DNA from: a bacterium
GTDB taxonomy: Bacteria > SAR324 > XYD2-FULL-50-16
Length of the DNA stretch: 64,000 nt
Assembly: GCA_018829445.1 (NCBI GenBank)
Contig: JAHJTV010000031.1
Coordinates: 58,395-122,394, forward strand
Reading direction: 5' to 3'
Shown: positions 8,394-15,932 of the stretch, in pieces
Layout of the letters: each line of letters begins with the position of its first letter
How positions within the stretch are numbered: position 1 is the first letter of the stretch
Notes under the pieces: generated by a model
What the model was told of the DNA's origin: nothing
The model's database searches: none
Seen by the model: the letters and a program-made list of their open reading frames with translations, nothing else
Translations under genes and position numbers: made by a program

Positions 8394-9376
8394 TCGATTT
8401 CTCCGATGGCTGTCATGTAAAGCTCCTCTTCTTCGTCTTGTTTGTGAGCCTCGCGATACATTTGCAGGGCAATACCGGGATCGCCCATAGCTTCATAGCA
8501 GATGCCCAGGTTGTAGAGATCCGCCGGTTTCCTGTCCTCCGACTTTGACAACGAGGATTCCAGGCGTTTGCTGGCCGATTCCAAATCCGCTTTTTCCATC
8601 AGCTCCAAAATCTCATTTTCACTTCTCTTATCAATCTTTCTTTTGGTTAAGACAGAATATTTGCTGACATTTTTAAGGATTCTGGAGGTGATCACCACGC
8701 CAAGTTCATTTATCATACTCTCCGGGGAATTCATCGGATCTGATTGATAGGATAGCATGGTGTTAAAACTCTTCAGTACTTTGGAGTCACCATTTTTGGT
8801 TTTGATGACCTCCACATAACAGATAAGATCGGCATTTGCATGATTATAAGGGACAGACACCACTCTCTGCTGACTGCTGTCCTGGGTTGTCACCCATTTT
8901 TGGCCTTGTTTGACAGATTTTTTCTGATGAAATGTCATCACTTCCTGGGATTGTCCGATCTGTTTTATGGTATCATAAGCGATCTGTACATCAATTATCA
9001 GATCCAGCTCCTCAATTCGCTCCCCTGACAATGGGCGTAATCGTTGAAAGGCAGTTTGAAATTTTCTGATATCATGCAGATCAAAAACCTGGTAATCCGA
9101 AAATTTTCTCAGGTTTGAAACCAGTGATTTTCTCACCAGGGTTTCCAGCTTTCGGTCATTTATTGGTTGACTGGCAGCTGTCCAGGCCCCCTGGTTGTCC
9201 TGCAATTCCACCGATCTCCTATCCATCAGCAGGACTGTATTTACCCCAACATTACGGATACCACTATACCTGGGCTCAGCACTCTTTTGTGTCGTAAATT
9301 GGATGTATGTGGAGCAGGACGAGATCATAAAAAACAGAACCAGATACCATCCCAATCGTTGTTTTAATGTTTTCAT
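8390..9376 (-). CDS. Lipoprotein with C-terminal TPR-like repeat (second of a trio)
   Basis: The 328-residue product has a lipobox (MISSC, Cys near residue 21) followed by STYIQF. A mixed alpha/beta domain comes next with VGVNTVLLMDR and a long conserved-looking middle (DLIIDVQIAYDT). The C-terminal TPR-like unit is DLYNLGICYEAMGDPGIALQMY. Both C-terminal units share the YNLG-x-x-YEA pattern with the next gene, which indicates paralogy. The gene overlaps its downstream partner by four bases and follows a third lipoprotein gene by 38 bases. I do not recognise a named family. All three proteins are probably outer-membrane lipoproteins acting together. Confidence 0.65.
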   Translation of the reverse strand: MKTLKQRLGWYLVLFFMISSCSTYIQFTTQKSAEPRYSGIRNVGVNTVLLMDRRSVELQDNQGAWTAASQPINDRKLETLVRKSLVSNLRKFSDYQVFDLHDIRKFQTAFQRLRPLSGERIEELDLIIDVQIAYDTIKQIGQSQEVMTFHQKKSVKQGQKWVTTQDSSQQRVVSVPYNHANADLICYVEVIKTKNGDSKVLKSFNTMLSYQSDPMNSPESMINELGVVITSRILKNVSKYSVLTKRKIDKRSENEILELMEKADLESASKRLESSLSKSEDRKPADLYNLGICYEAMGDPGIALQMYREAHKQDEEEELYMTAIGEIE

Positions 9377-9414
9377 GGCGTATTATTGAGCAGGCAACTT
9401 ATTTTGAATCATTG

Positions 9415-10125
9415 CTAAAGTGAATTAAAATGCGTGTTTACGGCTTTATCGGCAAGCTCGTCAAAAACCCTGCCGACCATTGTGATATTGTTATCCGCTT
9501 TGATTTCCGTATGCGCCGGTTGCAGTTCCTTATCACGATAAAACTGTGACATCTGGTTATCGGATATCTGTCTGTTTCCTGCCCATACTTTTTGTCTGTT
9601 ATCGTTGGAAGCTGTCATGGTGGCTCTCAGTAATCTTGTTTCGGAACCGATCTCAATAAAATATAACGATATGATCGTCTGCAACTGATCCTTGTCCCAT
9701 TTTCGTTGCTCTATCTCGTCCCAGCTCTGGCTGAAATTAAATCCACTTTGATTCCGAGTGACCTTTTCCAGCTGGTTGCCTGATATTTTTGCCTGGTTAA
9801 ACCAGATATCCCCGATGATAAAAACAAGCGGGTGATTGCTGTCGTTTTGAGGTACCGCCTGTCCGGAAGGTACAAATTCTAATTGGAACCTGTGATTGTT
9901 TTTCATCCTGTTTTGCATGGCTCTCACCAGATAGTGCTTTAGCTGTTCAGCTTCTTTCTCTACAAAAATATAGTCCTCATGTAAAATTACCCTGGTGGCG
10001 CTTGTGTCCAGCGAGCGCACTTTTTTTGTTGTGGATTCATATTTGACAGTTTTACTGCAGGATATCAGAAGAAATCCTAAACTCGCGAATAATACCAGAG
10101 TTTTATATTTGTAAGTGAAGGTCAT
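9415..10125 (-). CDS. Lipoprotein of unknown function (first of a trio)
   Basis: The ATG at 10125 gives a compact lipoprotein signal (MTFTYKYKTLVLFASLGFLL then ISC); an upstream ATG at 10161 is possible. The 236-residue product lacks the TPR-like tail of the two genes downstream. It shares their early layout: a Cys-anchored start, a threonine/serine segment, then a domain with a region on residue use such as LVFIIGDIWFN. It has no recognised family name. The position as first gene of a three-gene leftward group, with a 38-base gap before the next, suggests a shared promoter in the 10126-10450 gap and a joint role at the outer membrane. Confidence 0.6.
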   Translation of the reverse strand: MTFTYKYKTLVLFASLGFLLISCSKTVKYESTTKKVRSLDTSATRVILHEDYIFVEKEAEQLKHYLVRAMQNRMKNNHRFQLEFVPSGQAVPQNDSNHPLVFIIGDIWFNQAKISGNQLEKVTRNQSGFNFSQSWDEIEQRKWDKDQLQTIISLYFIEIGSETRLLRATMTASNDNRQKVWAGNRQISDNQMSQFYRDKELQPAHTEIKADNNITMVGRVFDELADKAVNTHFNSL

Positions 10126-10450
10126 ATTCGTTATCAATTGATTTATTGTCGAGAGCCGCATCCGGCATCTGATTTTTTGAGTGAGTCACTTCAGTTGGCA
10201 CTGTAAAATTATTTACCCCCAAGGGATTAGTGCTTATTTCCGATTATCGTATTTTGATCCCATCGGCAAGATTTTTCTTTAACATTTTTATAAATAGGAT
10301 TCACTGGCAAGATCAACATCAAATCTATGTCTTGTATCACTCAAATGAAGAATAAATCCTGTTTCATTTGGACAGATGATTGATTCAATATGGGGAGATT
10401 GTGGGCTTCTTCAATCAATCAACAATTTACTCTCTTTTTCAGGCAATACC
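10126..10450. other. Divergent intergenic region, no gene seen
   Basis: This gap separates the leftward lipoprotein trio from the rightward EamA transporter and must hold divergent promoters. It is AT-rich. I could not identify a confident -35/-10 pair, operator or hairpin in it. Confidence 0.45.
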
Positions 10451-11353
10451 ATGTTGGTCTACGCAAAATTACTATTAACCGCTTTTTTCTGGGGAGGCAC
10501 CTTTATCGCCGGCCGTGTGGTTTCCCGCTCAATGGATCCTTATGCAGCTGCTTTTTTAAGATTTGCCATTGCCTCTGTCTTTCTCTTGGGTCTGATCCTC
10601 ATTAAGGAGGGAAAGCTGGTCAGCATTAGTTTAAAACAGTTGTTTTTTGTCATTTTGCTGGGAATGACAGGAGTATTTGCTTACAACATCTTCTTTTTTT
10701 CCGGCCTCCATACGGTGGTTGCCGGTAGAGCTTCCATCATAATTGCATTGAATCCCATTGCCATCAGTATTCTATCCTCGATTATCTTTAAAGAAAAGCT
10801 GACGGTGTTAAAGCTTTTCGGGATTCTGATTTCAGTTACCGGAGCATTGGTCGTCATTACCTTTGGTGATTTATCATCGATCTTCTCTGACCCTATTGGT
10901 AAAGGTGAGCTTTTTATCTTTGGCTGTGTCGTCAGTTGGGTGTCGTATTCATTGATTGGTAAAATGGTGATGTCCAATCTTTCGCCTCTTGTTTCAGTCG
11001 CATATTCCGCCCTGGCTGGGGCAATTGCCCTATCTGTTCCCGCTTTCACCAGGGGAATGGCTGATGTCATAATCGGATATAGTGCCGAAGAGTGGATCTC
11101 TCTATTCTACCTGGGTTTTTTCGGGACAGTGCTTGGATTTTACTGGTACTACCAGGCATTGAACACTGTAGGCCCCATGAAATCGAGTGTTTTTATCAAC
11201 TTTGTTCCGGTCAGCGCCATTATCCTGGCAATGGTTCTTCTCAATGAACCGGTGACAGTCTCGTTACTGGTAGGTGCAGCCCTGGTACTATCAGGGGTTT
11301 TATTGACCAACTTCTCCGGTCTCCTGGTTACATGGTTGAAAAAGCGACTGTAG
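10451..11353 (+). CDS. DMT-superfamily (EamA) transporter
   Basis: I use the ATG at 10451 (300 residues), since families of this type begin right at the first membrane helix (MLVYAKLLLTAFFWGGTF). An earlier ATG at 10376 would add 25 polar residues. Ten hydrophobic segments form two five-helix repeats. Typical EamA features are WGGTFIAGR near the start, LNPIAISILSSIIFKEKL at the end of the first repeat, and VPVSAIILAMVLLNEP at the end of the second. Such proteins export or import small metabolites across the inner membrane; the substrate cannot be told from sequence. It is monocistronic, followed by about 400 bases without a gene. Confidence 0.82.
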   Translation: MLVYAKLLLTAFFWGGTFIAGRVVSRSMDPYAAAFLRFAIASVFLLGLILIKEGKLVSISLKQLFFVILLGMTGVFAYNIFFFSGLHTVVAGRASIIIALNPIAISILSSIIFKEKLTVLKLFGILISVTGALVVITFGDLSSIFSDPIGKGELFIFGCVVSWVSYSLIGKMVMSNLSPLVSVAYSALAGAIALSVPAFTRGMADVIIGYSAEEWISLFYLGFFGTVLGFYWYYQALNTVGPMKSSVFINFVPVSAIILAMVLLNEPVTVSLLVGAALVLSGVLLTNFSGLLVTWLKKRL

Positions 11354-11430
11354 TTAATTGCCTGCCTGGTATCTTCTCGACAGGTCGAACTGATACTGAT
11401 CCCCACTCTGGTTCAACAATCAGGAAACAG

Positions 11431-11450
11431 GGAGAGTTTTCTCTCCTTAT
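11431..11450 (+). terminator. Possible weak terminator hairpin
   Basis: GGAGAG-TTTT-CTCTCC (11431-11446) forms a six-base-pair stem with a four-base loop about 80 bases downstream of the EamA stop, followed only by TTAT. The stem is short and the T-tract is poor, so this is a weak candidate. Confidence 0.3.
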
Positions 11451-11678
11451 AAAGATTTAGATCCCCTATCTGAACAAGCTTCCAGATTATTGCTCTCCAT
11501 TCCTTGACGGTTCGTGTTATCGGAGAAGGAAAACTGAATTGATAAAACAACTGTTTCTAATCGACAACTTGACTCGAAGCCTTTAAGATGACGGTATTTA
11601 TCATTGCTTCTAAAACTACCAAATAGGGATTATTGGAATTTTTGGTTATTTAATGTCCCTTTTCGTTACTTTGGTCTA

Positions 11679-11710
11679 TTGACAGAATATTCTAAAAGAA
11701 ATCATTCTTT
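11679..11710 (+). promoter_or_regulatory. Candidate promoter/operator of the TaoR-type gene
   Basis: A TTGACA box (11679-11684) overlaps a perfect palindrome AGAATATTCT (11684-11693). It is followed by an inverted repeat AAAGAA-ATCA-TTCTTT (11695-11710). The group lies 45-75 bases upstream of the regulator start. No good -10 is spaced at 17 bases, so the promoter call is tentative. Adjacent inverted repeats here would suit autoregulation. Confidence 0.3.
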
Positions 11711-11754
11711 AGATCTGTCTTTTTAGATTAACCTCATCTTTCGTGGATTTAAAT

Positions 11755-12663
11755 ATGACAGTATTGTTATCAACAAAAGAGGTGGCCAAATTTCTCAATG
11801 TTAATGAGAAAATGATTTATACATTGGTAGCTGAGAAAAACCTGCCAGCCACCAAAATTACCGGAAAATGGGCTTTCCCAAAACATCTGGTCGAACAGTG
11901 GATTGACACCAGTACCATCAATTATCCCAAATCCTCAGAAAAGGTTCCAGGTTACGAAAAGTTACTGATAATAACTGGTAGCAATGATCTGTTGCTAAAC
12001 AGCACGATTTCTCTATTTAACCAGCAATATCCGGAGTATGTAGCTGTGTTCGGCAATCTGGGCAGTATGGGAGGATTAAAAATGTTGTGCCAGAATCAAT
12101 GTCACATAGCAGTCAGTCATCTACTCCAGGAGAATGAACAGGATTACAATTTTGAGTTTGCAAAAGCCGAACTTCAAAACGTTCCGGCCATAGTCAATTT
12201 CTGTCAACGGGAGCAGGGCATTCTTTTGCAAAAGGGAAATCCGAAAAAAATCAAATCCGTTTCTGATCTTGGGAAAAAGGGGATTCGCGTTGTTAATCGA
12301 CCCCTGGGAACCGGAACCCGGCTGCTTTTGGAATATGAATTGAGAAAAGCAAAGTTGAATACGGATAAAATTGAAGGTTATGCCGTTGAAAAGTCCAGCC
12401 ATATGGATGTTGGGCTTGAAGTGTTAACAGGACGAGCCGATGCCGGTCCCGGAATCAGGGCGGTTTCCTTTTTACTGGGTCTGGATTTCCTGCCTTTGCG
12501 ATGGGAGCGTTTCGATCTTTTGATTCCCAAGGAGAAATTCTTTGAAAAACCGGTTCAGCTGTTTTTGGGATTGTTGCACGAAGAGAGCTTTAGGACTCTT
12601 TTTCCGGAAAATTGCGGATATAATCTGGAAACAACCGGAAAGGTTATATTTCCTACTGACTAG
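11755..12663 (+). CDS. TaoR-type regulator: excisionase-like HTH plus substrate-binding-like domain
   Basis: The N-terminal 60 residues form an excisionase/MerR-like helix-turn-helix (LLSTKEVAKFLNVNEKMIYT ... GKWAFPKHLVEQWID). The remaining 230 residues resemble a periplasmic-binding-protein domain with GTGTR and DAGPGIRA, but without a signal peptide, so it acts as a cytoplasmic sensor. This architecture is that of the TaoR family described in Desulfovibrio, which represses tupABC and activates aldehyde oxidoreductase when tungsten is plentiful. Here the gene sits directly upstream of tupA, as expected. The ATG at 11755 is preceded by GGA at six bases; a GTG at 11743 is an alternative. The family call is good; regulation by tungstate is inferred from relatives. 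Confidence 0.75.
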   Translation: MTVLLSTKEVAKFLNVNEKMIYTLVAEKNLPATKITGKWAFPKHLVEQWIDTSTINYPKSSEKVPGYEKLLIITGSNDLLLNSTISLFNQQYPEYVAVFGNLGSMGGLKMLCQNQCHIAVSHLLQENEQDYNFEFAKAELQNVPAIVNFCQREQGILLQKGNPKKIKSVSDLGKKGIRVVNRPLGTGTRLLLEYELRKAKLNTDKIEGYAVEKSSHMDVGLEVLTGRADAGPGIRAVSFLLGLDFLPLRWERFDLLIPKEKFFEKPVQLFLGLLHEESFRTLFPENCGYNLETTGKVIFPTD

Positions 12664-12726
12664 ATGCGGAACAAGACTTTACCAATTTCAGGTTCAGGGG
12701 AAACCGCTGGCGATGAAACAACGAGA

Positions 12727-12736
12727 CTGTCGACAG
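12727..12736 (+). promoter_or_regulatory. Palindrome upstream of tupA (candidate operator)
   Basis: CTGTCGACAG is a perfect ten-base palindrome 45 bases upstream of the tupA start. The octamer TCGACAGG within and beyond it also occurs at 11377-11384, upstream of the regulator gene. It could be a binding site for the TaoR-type regulator, but two short matches are weak evidence. Confidence 0.25.
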
Positions 12737-12780
12737 GAAAGATGAGGTTTTTATTTGATATATAAAAAATGGAGAATACA

Positions 12781-13674
12781 ATGAAACATATTAAGAATCT
12801 TTCCCTGTGTTTGATTCTGGCAGCGCTGGTAATAGGGTTTACGAGCAGCCAGGTTTTTGCCAAGACCATTAAAATGTCCACCACAACCAGCACCCAAGCC
12901 TCCGGACTATTGGATGTACTTCTGCCTGAACTGGAAAAGGATACAGGGATCACGGTAAAAGTCATCGCCAAGGGAACCGGAGCAGCGATTCGCGATGGTA
13001 TTGACGGTAATGTGGATGTTATTTTTGTTCATGCCAAGGATAGAGAAGATCAATTCGTGGCGGATGGCTATGGTACCAAACGATTTGCTGTTATGCACAA
13101 TGATTTCGTACTGCTCGGTCCAGCCAGCGACCCGGCAGGTGTAAAAGGCATGAATGATGCTGCTTCCGCTCTGGCTAAAATTGCTGAATCAGGATCGCTG
13201 TTCATTTCACGAGGCGATGATAGCGGAACCCACACAAAAGAGCAGGAACTGTGGAGGAATTCGGGAGTTGAGCTGGAAAAAACCACACAAACTATCGTCA
13301 AGGGTGGCAATAAGAGTGATATTCATTTCTTTCAACCCAAGGGAGTGAGCTGGTACCGATCCATAGGCCAGGGAATGGGGAAAACCCTAACCTTTGCTGA
13401 AGAAAAACAGGCTTATACACTTGCAGATCGGGGAACCTATATTAAATATAAATATGGCCGAGAGATTCCGGTGGACTTGGAAGTGCTTTGTGAAGGGGAT
13501 GAGCTGTTGGCTAATCCTTACGGCGTCATCCCTGTCAATCCAAAAACTCATCCGCATGTTCAGTATGACCTGGCTGAAGAGTTTGCCAAGTGGCTGGTTT
13601 CAAAAAGAGGTCAGGATGTGATTGCCGGTTATCAGTTGCTCGGAAAACAACTTTTTTTTCCTGATGCCCTGTAA
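12781..13674 (+). CDS. tupA: Tungstate ABC transporter, substrate-binding protein
   Basis: The ATG at 12781 is chosen because GGAG lies six bases upstream. It yields 297 residues with a Sec signal ending near SSQVFA; an ATG four codons earlier is less likely. The mature protein begins with IKMSTTTSTQASGLLDVL, the TTTS anion-binding segment typical of TupA, followed by GTGAAIRDG, DVIFVHAK and the SRGDDSGTHTKE block. These are hallmarks of tungstate-binding TupA rather than ModA or PstS. It would deliver tungstate in the periplasm to the TupB/TupC permease encoded next. Position after a TaoR-type regulator strengthens the tungsten assignment. Confidence 0.88.
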   Translation: MKHIKNLSLCLILAALVIGFTSSQVFAKTIKMSTTTSTQASGLLDVLLPELEKDTGITVKVIAKGTGAAIRDGIDGNVDVIFVHAKDREDQFVADGYGTKRFAVMHNDFVLLGPASDPAGVKGMNDAASALAKIAESGSLFISRGDDSGTHTKEQELWRNSGVELEKTTQTIVKGGNKSDIHFFQPKGVSWYRSIGQGMGKTLTFAEEKQAYTLADRGTYIKYKYGREIPVDLEVLCEGDELLANPYGVIPVNPKTHPHVQYDLAEEFAKWLVSKRGQDVIAGYQLLGKQLFFPDAL

Positions 13675-13714
13675 TTATGATTAATCTATGAACTTAATTT
13701 GATGGTAACGGTAT

Positions 13715-14410
13715 ATGGATTTTTTGCTGGATAGCCTCGTCTCTGCCGTATTAATGGCGATCTCCTTTGACAAGGAGCTTATTGAGATTGTATGGGTCTC
13801 ATTGCGGGTTTCATCCAGCTCAACAGCACTAGCCAGCATTATTGGTGTTCCCCTGGGGATTTTCATCGCCTTTGAAAACTTTCGCGGGAAACGTCTTCTT
13901 ATCACCATCCTCAATACGATGCTGGCATTACCAACCGTTGCCATCGGGTTGTTTGTTTATGCCCTTATCTCACGTCGGGGTATTTTTGGTCCTCTGGATC
14001 TGCTTTACAGTCAAAAGGCCATTATTATCGGACAGGTCATCCTCATAACCCCCGTCATCATCACCTTCACCATCGCGGCCATCAACCATATTGATGAACG
14101 GTACCGCAAAACTGCCATGACACTGGGGGCCAATCGTCGGCAAACGGCAATTGTGATTTTTCTGGAAGCTCGATATGGAATTATAGCAGCAATTGTTGCC
14201 GCTTTCGGACGAGTTATCTCCGAAATCGGCATCAGTATGATGCTGGGAGGAAATGCCAGGGGGTTTACCCGTACGATCACCACGGCAATGGCCCTGGAAT
14301 ATGATAAGGGCGAATTCGTATTAGCTGTTGCCCTGGGAATTATCCTCATCACAATCAGCTTCGGGTTGAATCTACTCTTCCACGTATTGCAAGGCAGGGG
14401 AAGTAAATGA
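13715..14410 (+). CDS. tupB: Tungstate ABC transporter, permease
   Basis: The 231-residue integral membrane protein has about five to six hydrophobic segments and the cytoplasmic EAA-type loop as AMTLGANRRQTAIVIFLEAR, which contacts the ATPase. The N-terminal LLDSLVSA and the AFGRVISEIGISMMLGG stretch fit permeases of tungstate/molybdate importers (TupB-like). It starts 40 bases after tupA and its last four bases (ATGA) overlap the start of tupC, so translation of the two is probably coupled. It forms the inner-membrane channel for tungstate. The assignment to tungstate rests on the neighbouring TupA. Confidence 0.87.
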   Translation: MDFLLDSLVSAVLMAISFDKELIEIVWVSLRVSSSSTALASIIGVPLGIFIAFENFRGKRLLITILNTMLALPTVAIGLFVYALISRRGIFGPLDLLYSQKAIIIGQVILITPVIITFTIAAINHIDERYRKTAMTLGANRRQTAIVIFLEARYGIIAAIVAAFGRVISEIGISMMLGGNARGFTRTITTAMALEYDKGEFVLAVALGIILITISFGLNLLFHVLQGRGSK

Positions 14411-15429
14411 TTCTTTATTCGATGAGGAACGTCTCCAGATGCTTTGGTGAGAAAAAAGTACTTGATTTGGAAGAACTTGAGATTGAGAAGGGACACATTT
14501 ATGCTTTGCTAGGTCCCAATGGGTCAGGAAAAACCACACTGCTCAATATCATGGGTTTTCTGGATCAACCAACCTCCGGACAGGTCTGGTTCAAGGAGAA
14601 ACAGGTCTTCTTTAACGAGAGAACGCTGCAAAAACATCGTCGCAAAGTGGTTATGGTGCAACAGAACCCTATCCTGTTTACAACATCGGTTTATAAGAAT
14701 CTGGAGTTCGGCCTCAAGGTACGTAAGATATCAAAAGAACAGCGGCGAAAAATAATCGATGAGTCCCTGGATCTGGTGGGACTCCGCCACATGATCAATG
14801 AACCGGCCCACAAACTGTCCGGTGGTGAAACCCAAAGGGTAGTATTGGCACGGGCCCTGGCACTAACGCCGGAAGTAATTCTCTGTGATGAGCCGACTGC
14901 CAGCGTTGACCTGGAGAATCAACTAGCCATCACCAGGCTGCTAAAGGATATCAATTCCGAAAAAGGCATTACCTTGGTTTTTACCTCCCATGATAAAAGC
15001 CAGGCTTCCGCTCTCCCTCATTTTAAACTGTTTCTGGAGCAGGGACGGATTTCTGTCATGTCCTATGAGAATACATTTCCCGCCAAGATCTTTTCGCTTG
15101 ATGAGCAGTATTCCACCTGTGTCATTCAGAATGAACTGGAGCTAAACATCCCCCTGAAAAAAGCTGGACCCTGCCGATTACGAATAGAACCGGAATTGAT
15201 CGTCCTTTCAACATCAATACCTGAACCCGCTGAGCCAAACACCATGACCGGTAGAATTTTGAGGATCAGCGAGGATATCAAAGGAATTCGCATCGGTATT
15301 GATTGCAGGATTCATTTAACGGCTATCATATCAAAGGCCGACTATCAAAACCTCAGCCTCTTTGTCGGTAACACGGTGACCGTTAATATCCCTCCACAAG
15401 CAGTTACCATCTTAGATTCCAGAATTTAG
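14407..15429 (+). CDS. tupC: Tungstate ABC transporter, ATP-binding protein with C-terminal TOBE-like domain
   Basis: The 340-residue ATPase carries Walker A GPNGSGKTT, the signature LSGGETQRV, Walker B VILCDEPTA and the switch His in TSHD. These occupy residues 1-230 and are all intact. The last 110 residues form an extra domain with LRIEPELIVLS, GRILRI and VGNTVTVNIPP, resembling a TOBE fold. TOBE domains bind molybdate or tungstate in ModC-type proteins, so this part may sense the transported anion. Start codon overlap with tupB indicates one operon, tupABC. No terminator is obvious immediately after the stop. Confidence 0.86.
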   Translation: MILYSMRNVSRCFGEKKVLDLEELEIEKGHIYALLGPNGSGKTTLLNIMGFLDQPTSGQVWFKEKQVFFNERTLQKHRRKVVMVQQNPILFTTSVYKNLEFGLKVRKISKEQRRKIIDESLDLVGLRHMINEPAHKLSGGETQRVVLARALALTPEVILCDEPTASVDLENQLAITRLLKDINSEKGITLVFTSHDKSQASALPHFKLFLEQGRISVMSYENTFPAKIFSLDEQYSTCVIQNELELNIPLKKAGPCRLRIEPELIVLSTSIPEPAEPNTMTGRILRISEDIKGIRIGIDCRIHLTAIISKADYQNLSLFVGNTVTVNIPPQAVTILDSRI

Positions 15430-15478
15430 AATCCTCGAAATGCACTATGAGTCCATAATAAGTTAGGGTCAATCAGAG

Positions 15479-15567
15479 CATGGATTACGGTAGGGTGGGG
15501 TTGCATGGCCGCCTGTACACACTCTAATGCGGCCATGTAAGACCGCCCTCCCATTCAGGAAATATAA
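15479..15567. repeat. Interspersed palindromic repeat, copy A
   Basis: This block aligns over about 85 bases with 18866-18952 in the same orientation. Shared words are CATGGA, GGTAGGGYGGGGTT, ACTC and ATGTAAGAC. Copy A has a strong internal inverted repeat GCATGGCCGC/GCGGCCATG. It occupies the gap between tupC and the next gene. The rest of the 15430-15932 gap shows no gene. Confidence 0.7.
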
Positions 15568-15932
15568 ACTTTTTTGCCAGAAATGCTTTAAATATTTTTT
15601 TACCCCTGTAATCGCATACCGCCTACCAACGAATATCAGACAAAATATTAAAGTCTTGCTTTTTGATTCATAATTGATTCAATAAAGACAGAATCTGAAT
15701 TATACAACATCTTCCCTGACATTACTCTCCTCAAGTCATTTTATTGACAACACCATGTTTCTTTAATTAAAAGGGGGTTAAAACCTGAATATTATTTGAA
15801 GACAGAGAGGAGAAAATCACTTAAGCTTTGGTCGAAATCCAAATGAAACAGTTCAGTATCGCAGATTGGTTTACCAAAACCCCATTTTTTGCTTGCTAGT
15901 GGTCGAACACGAAACGATAAGGGAGTCAACCG

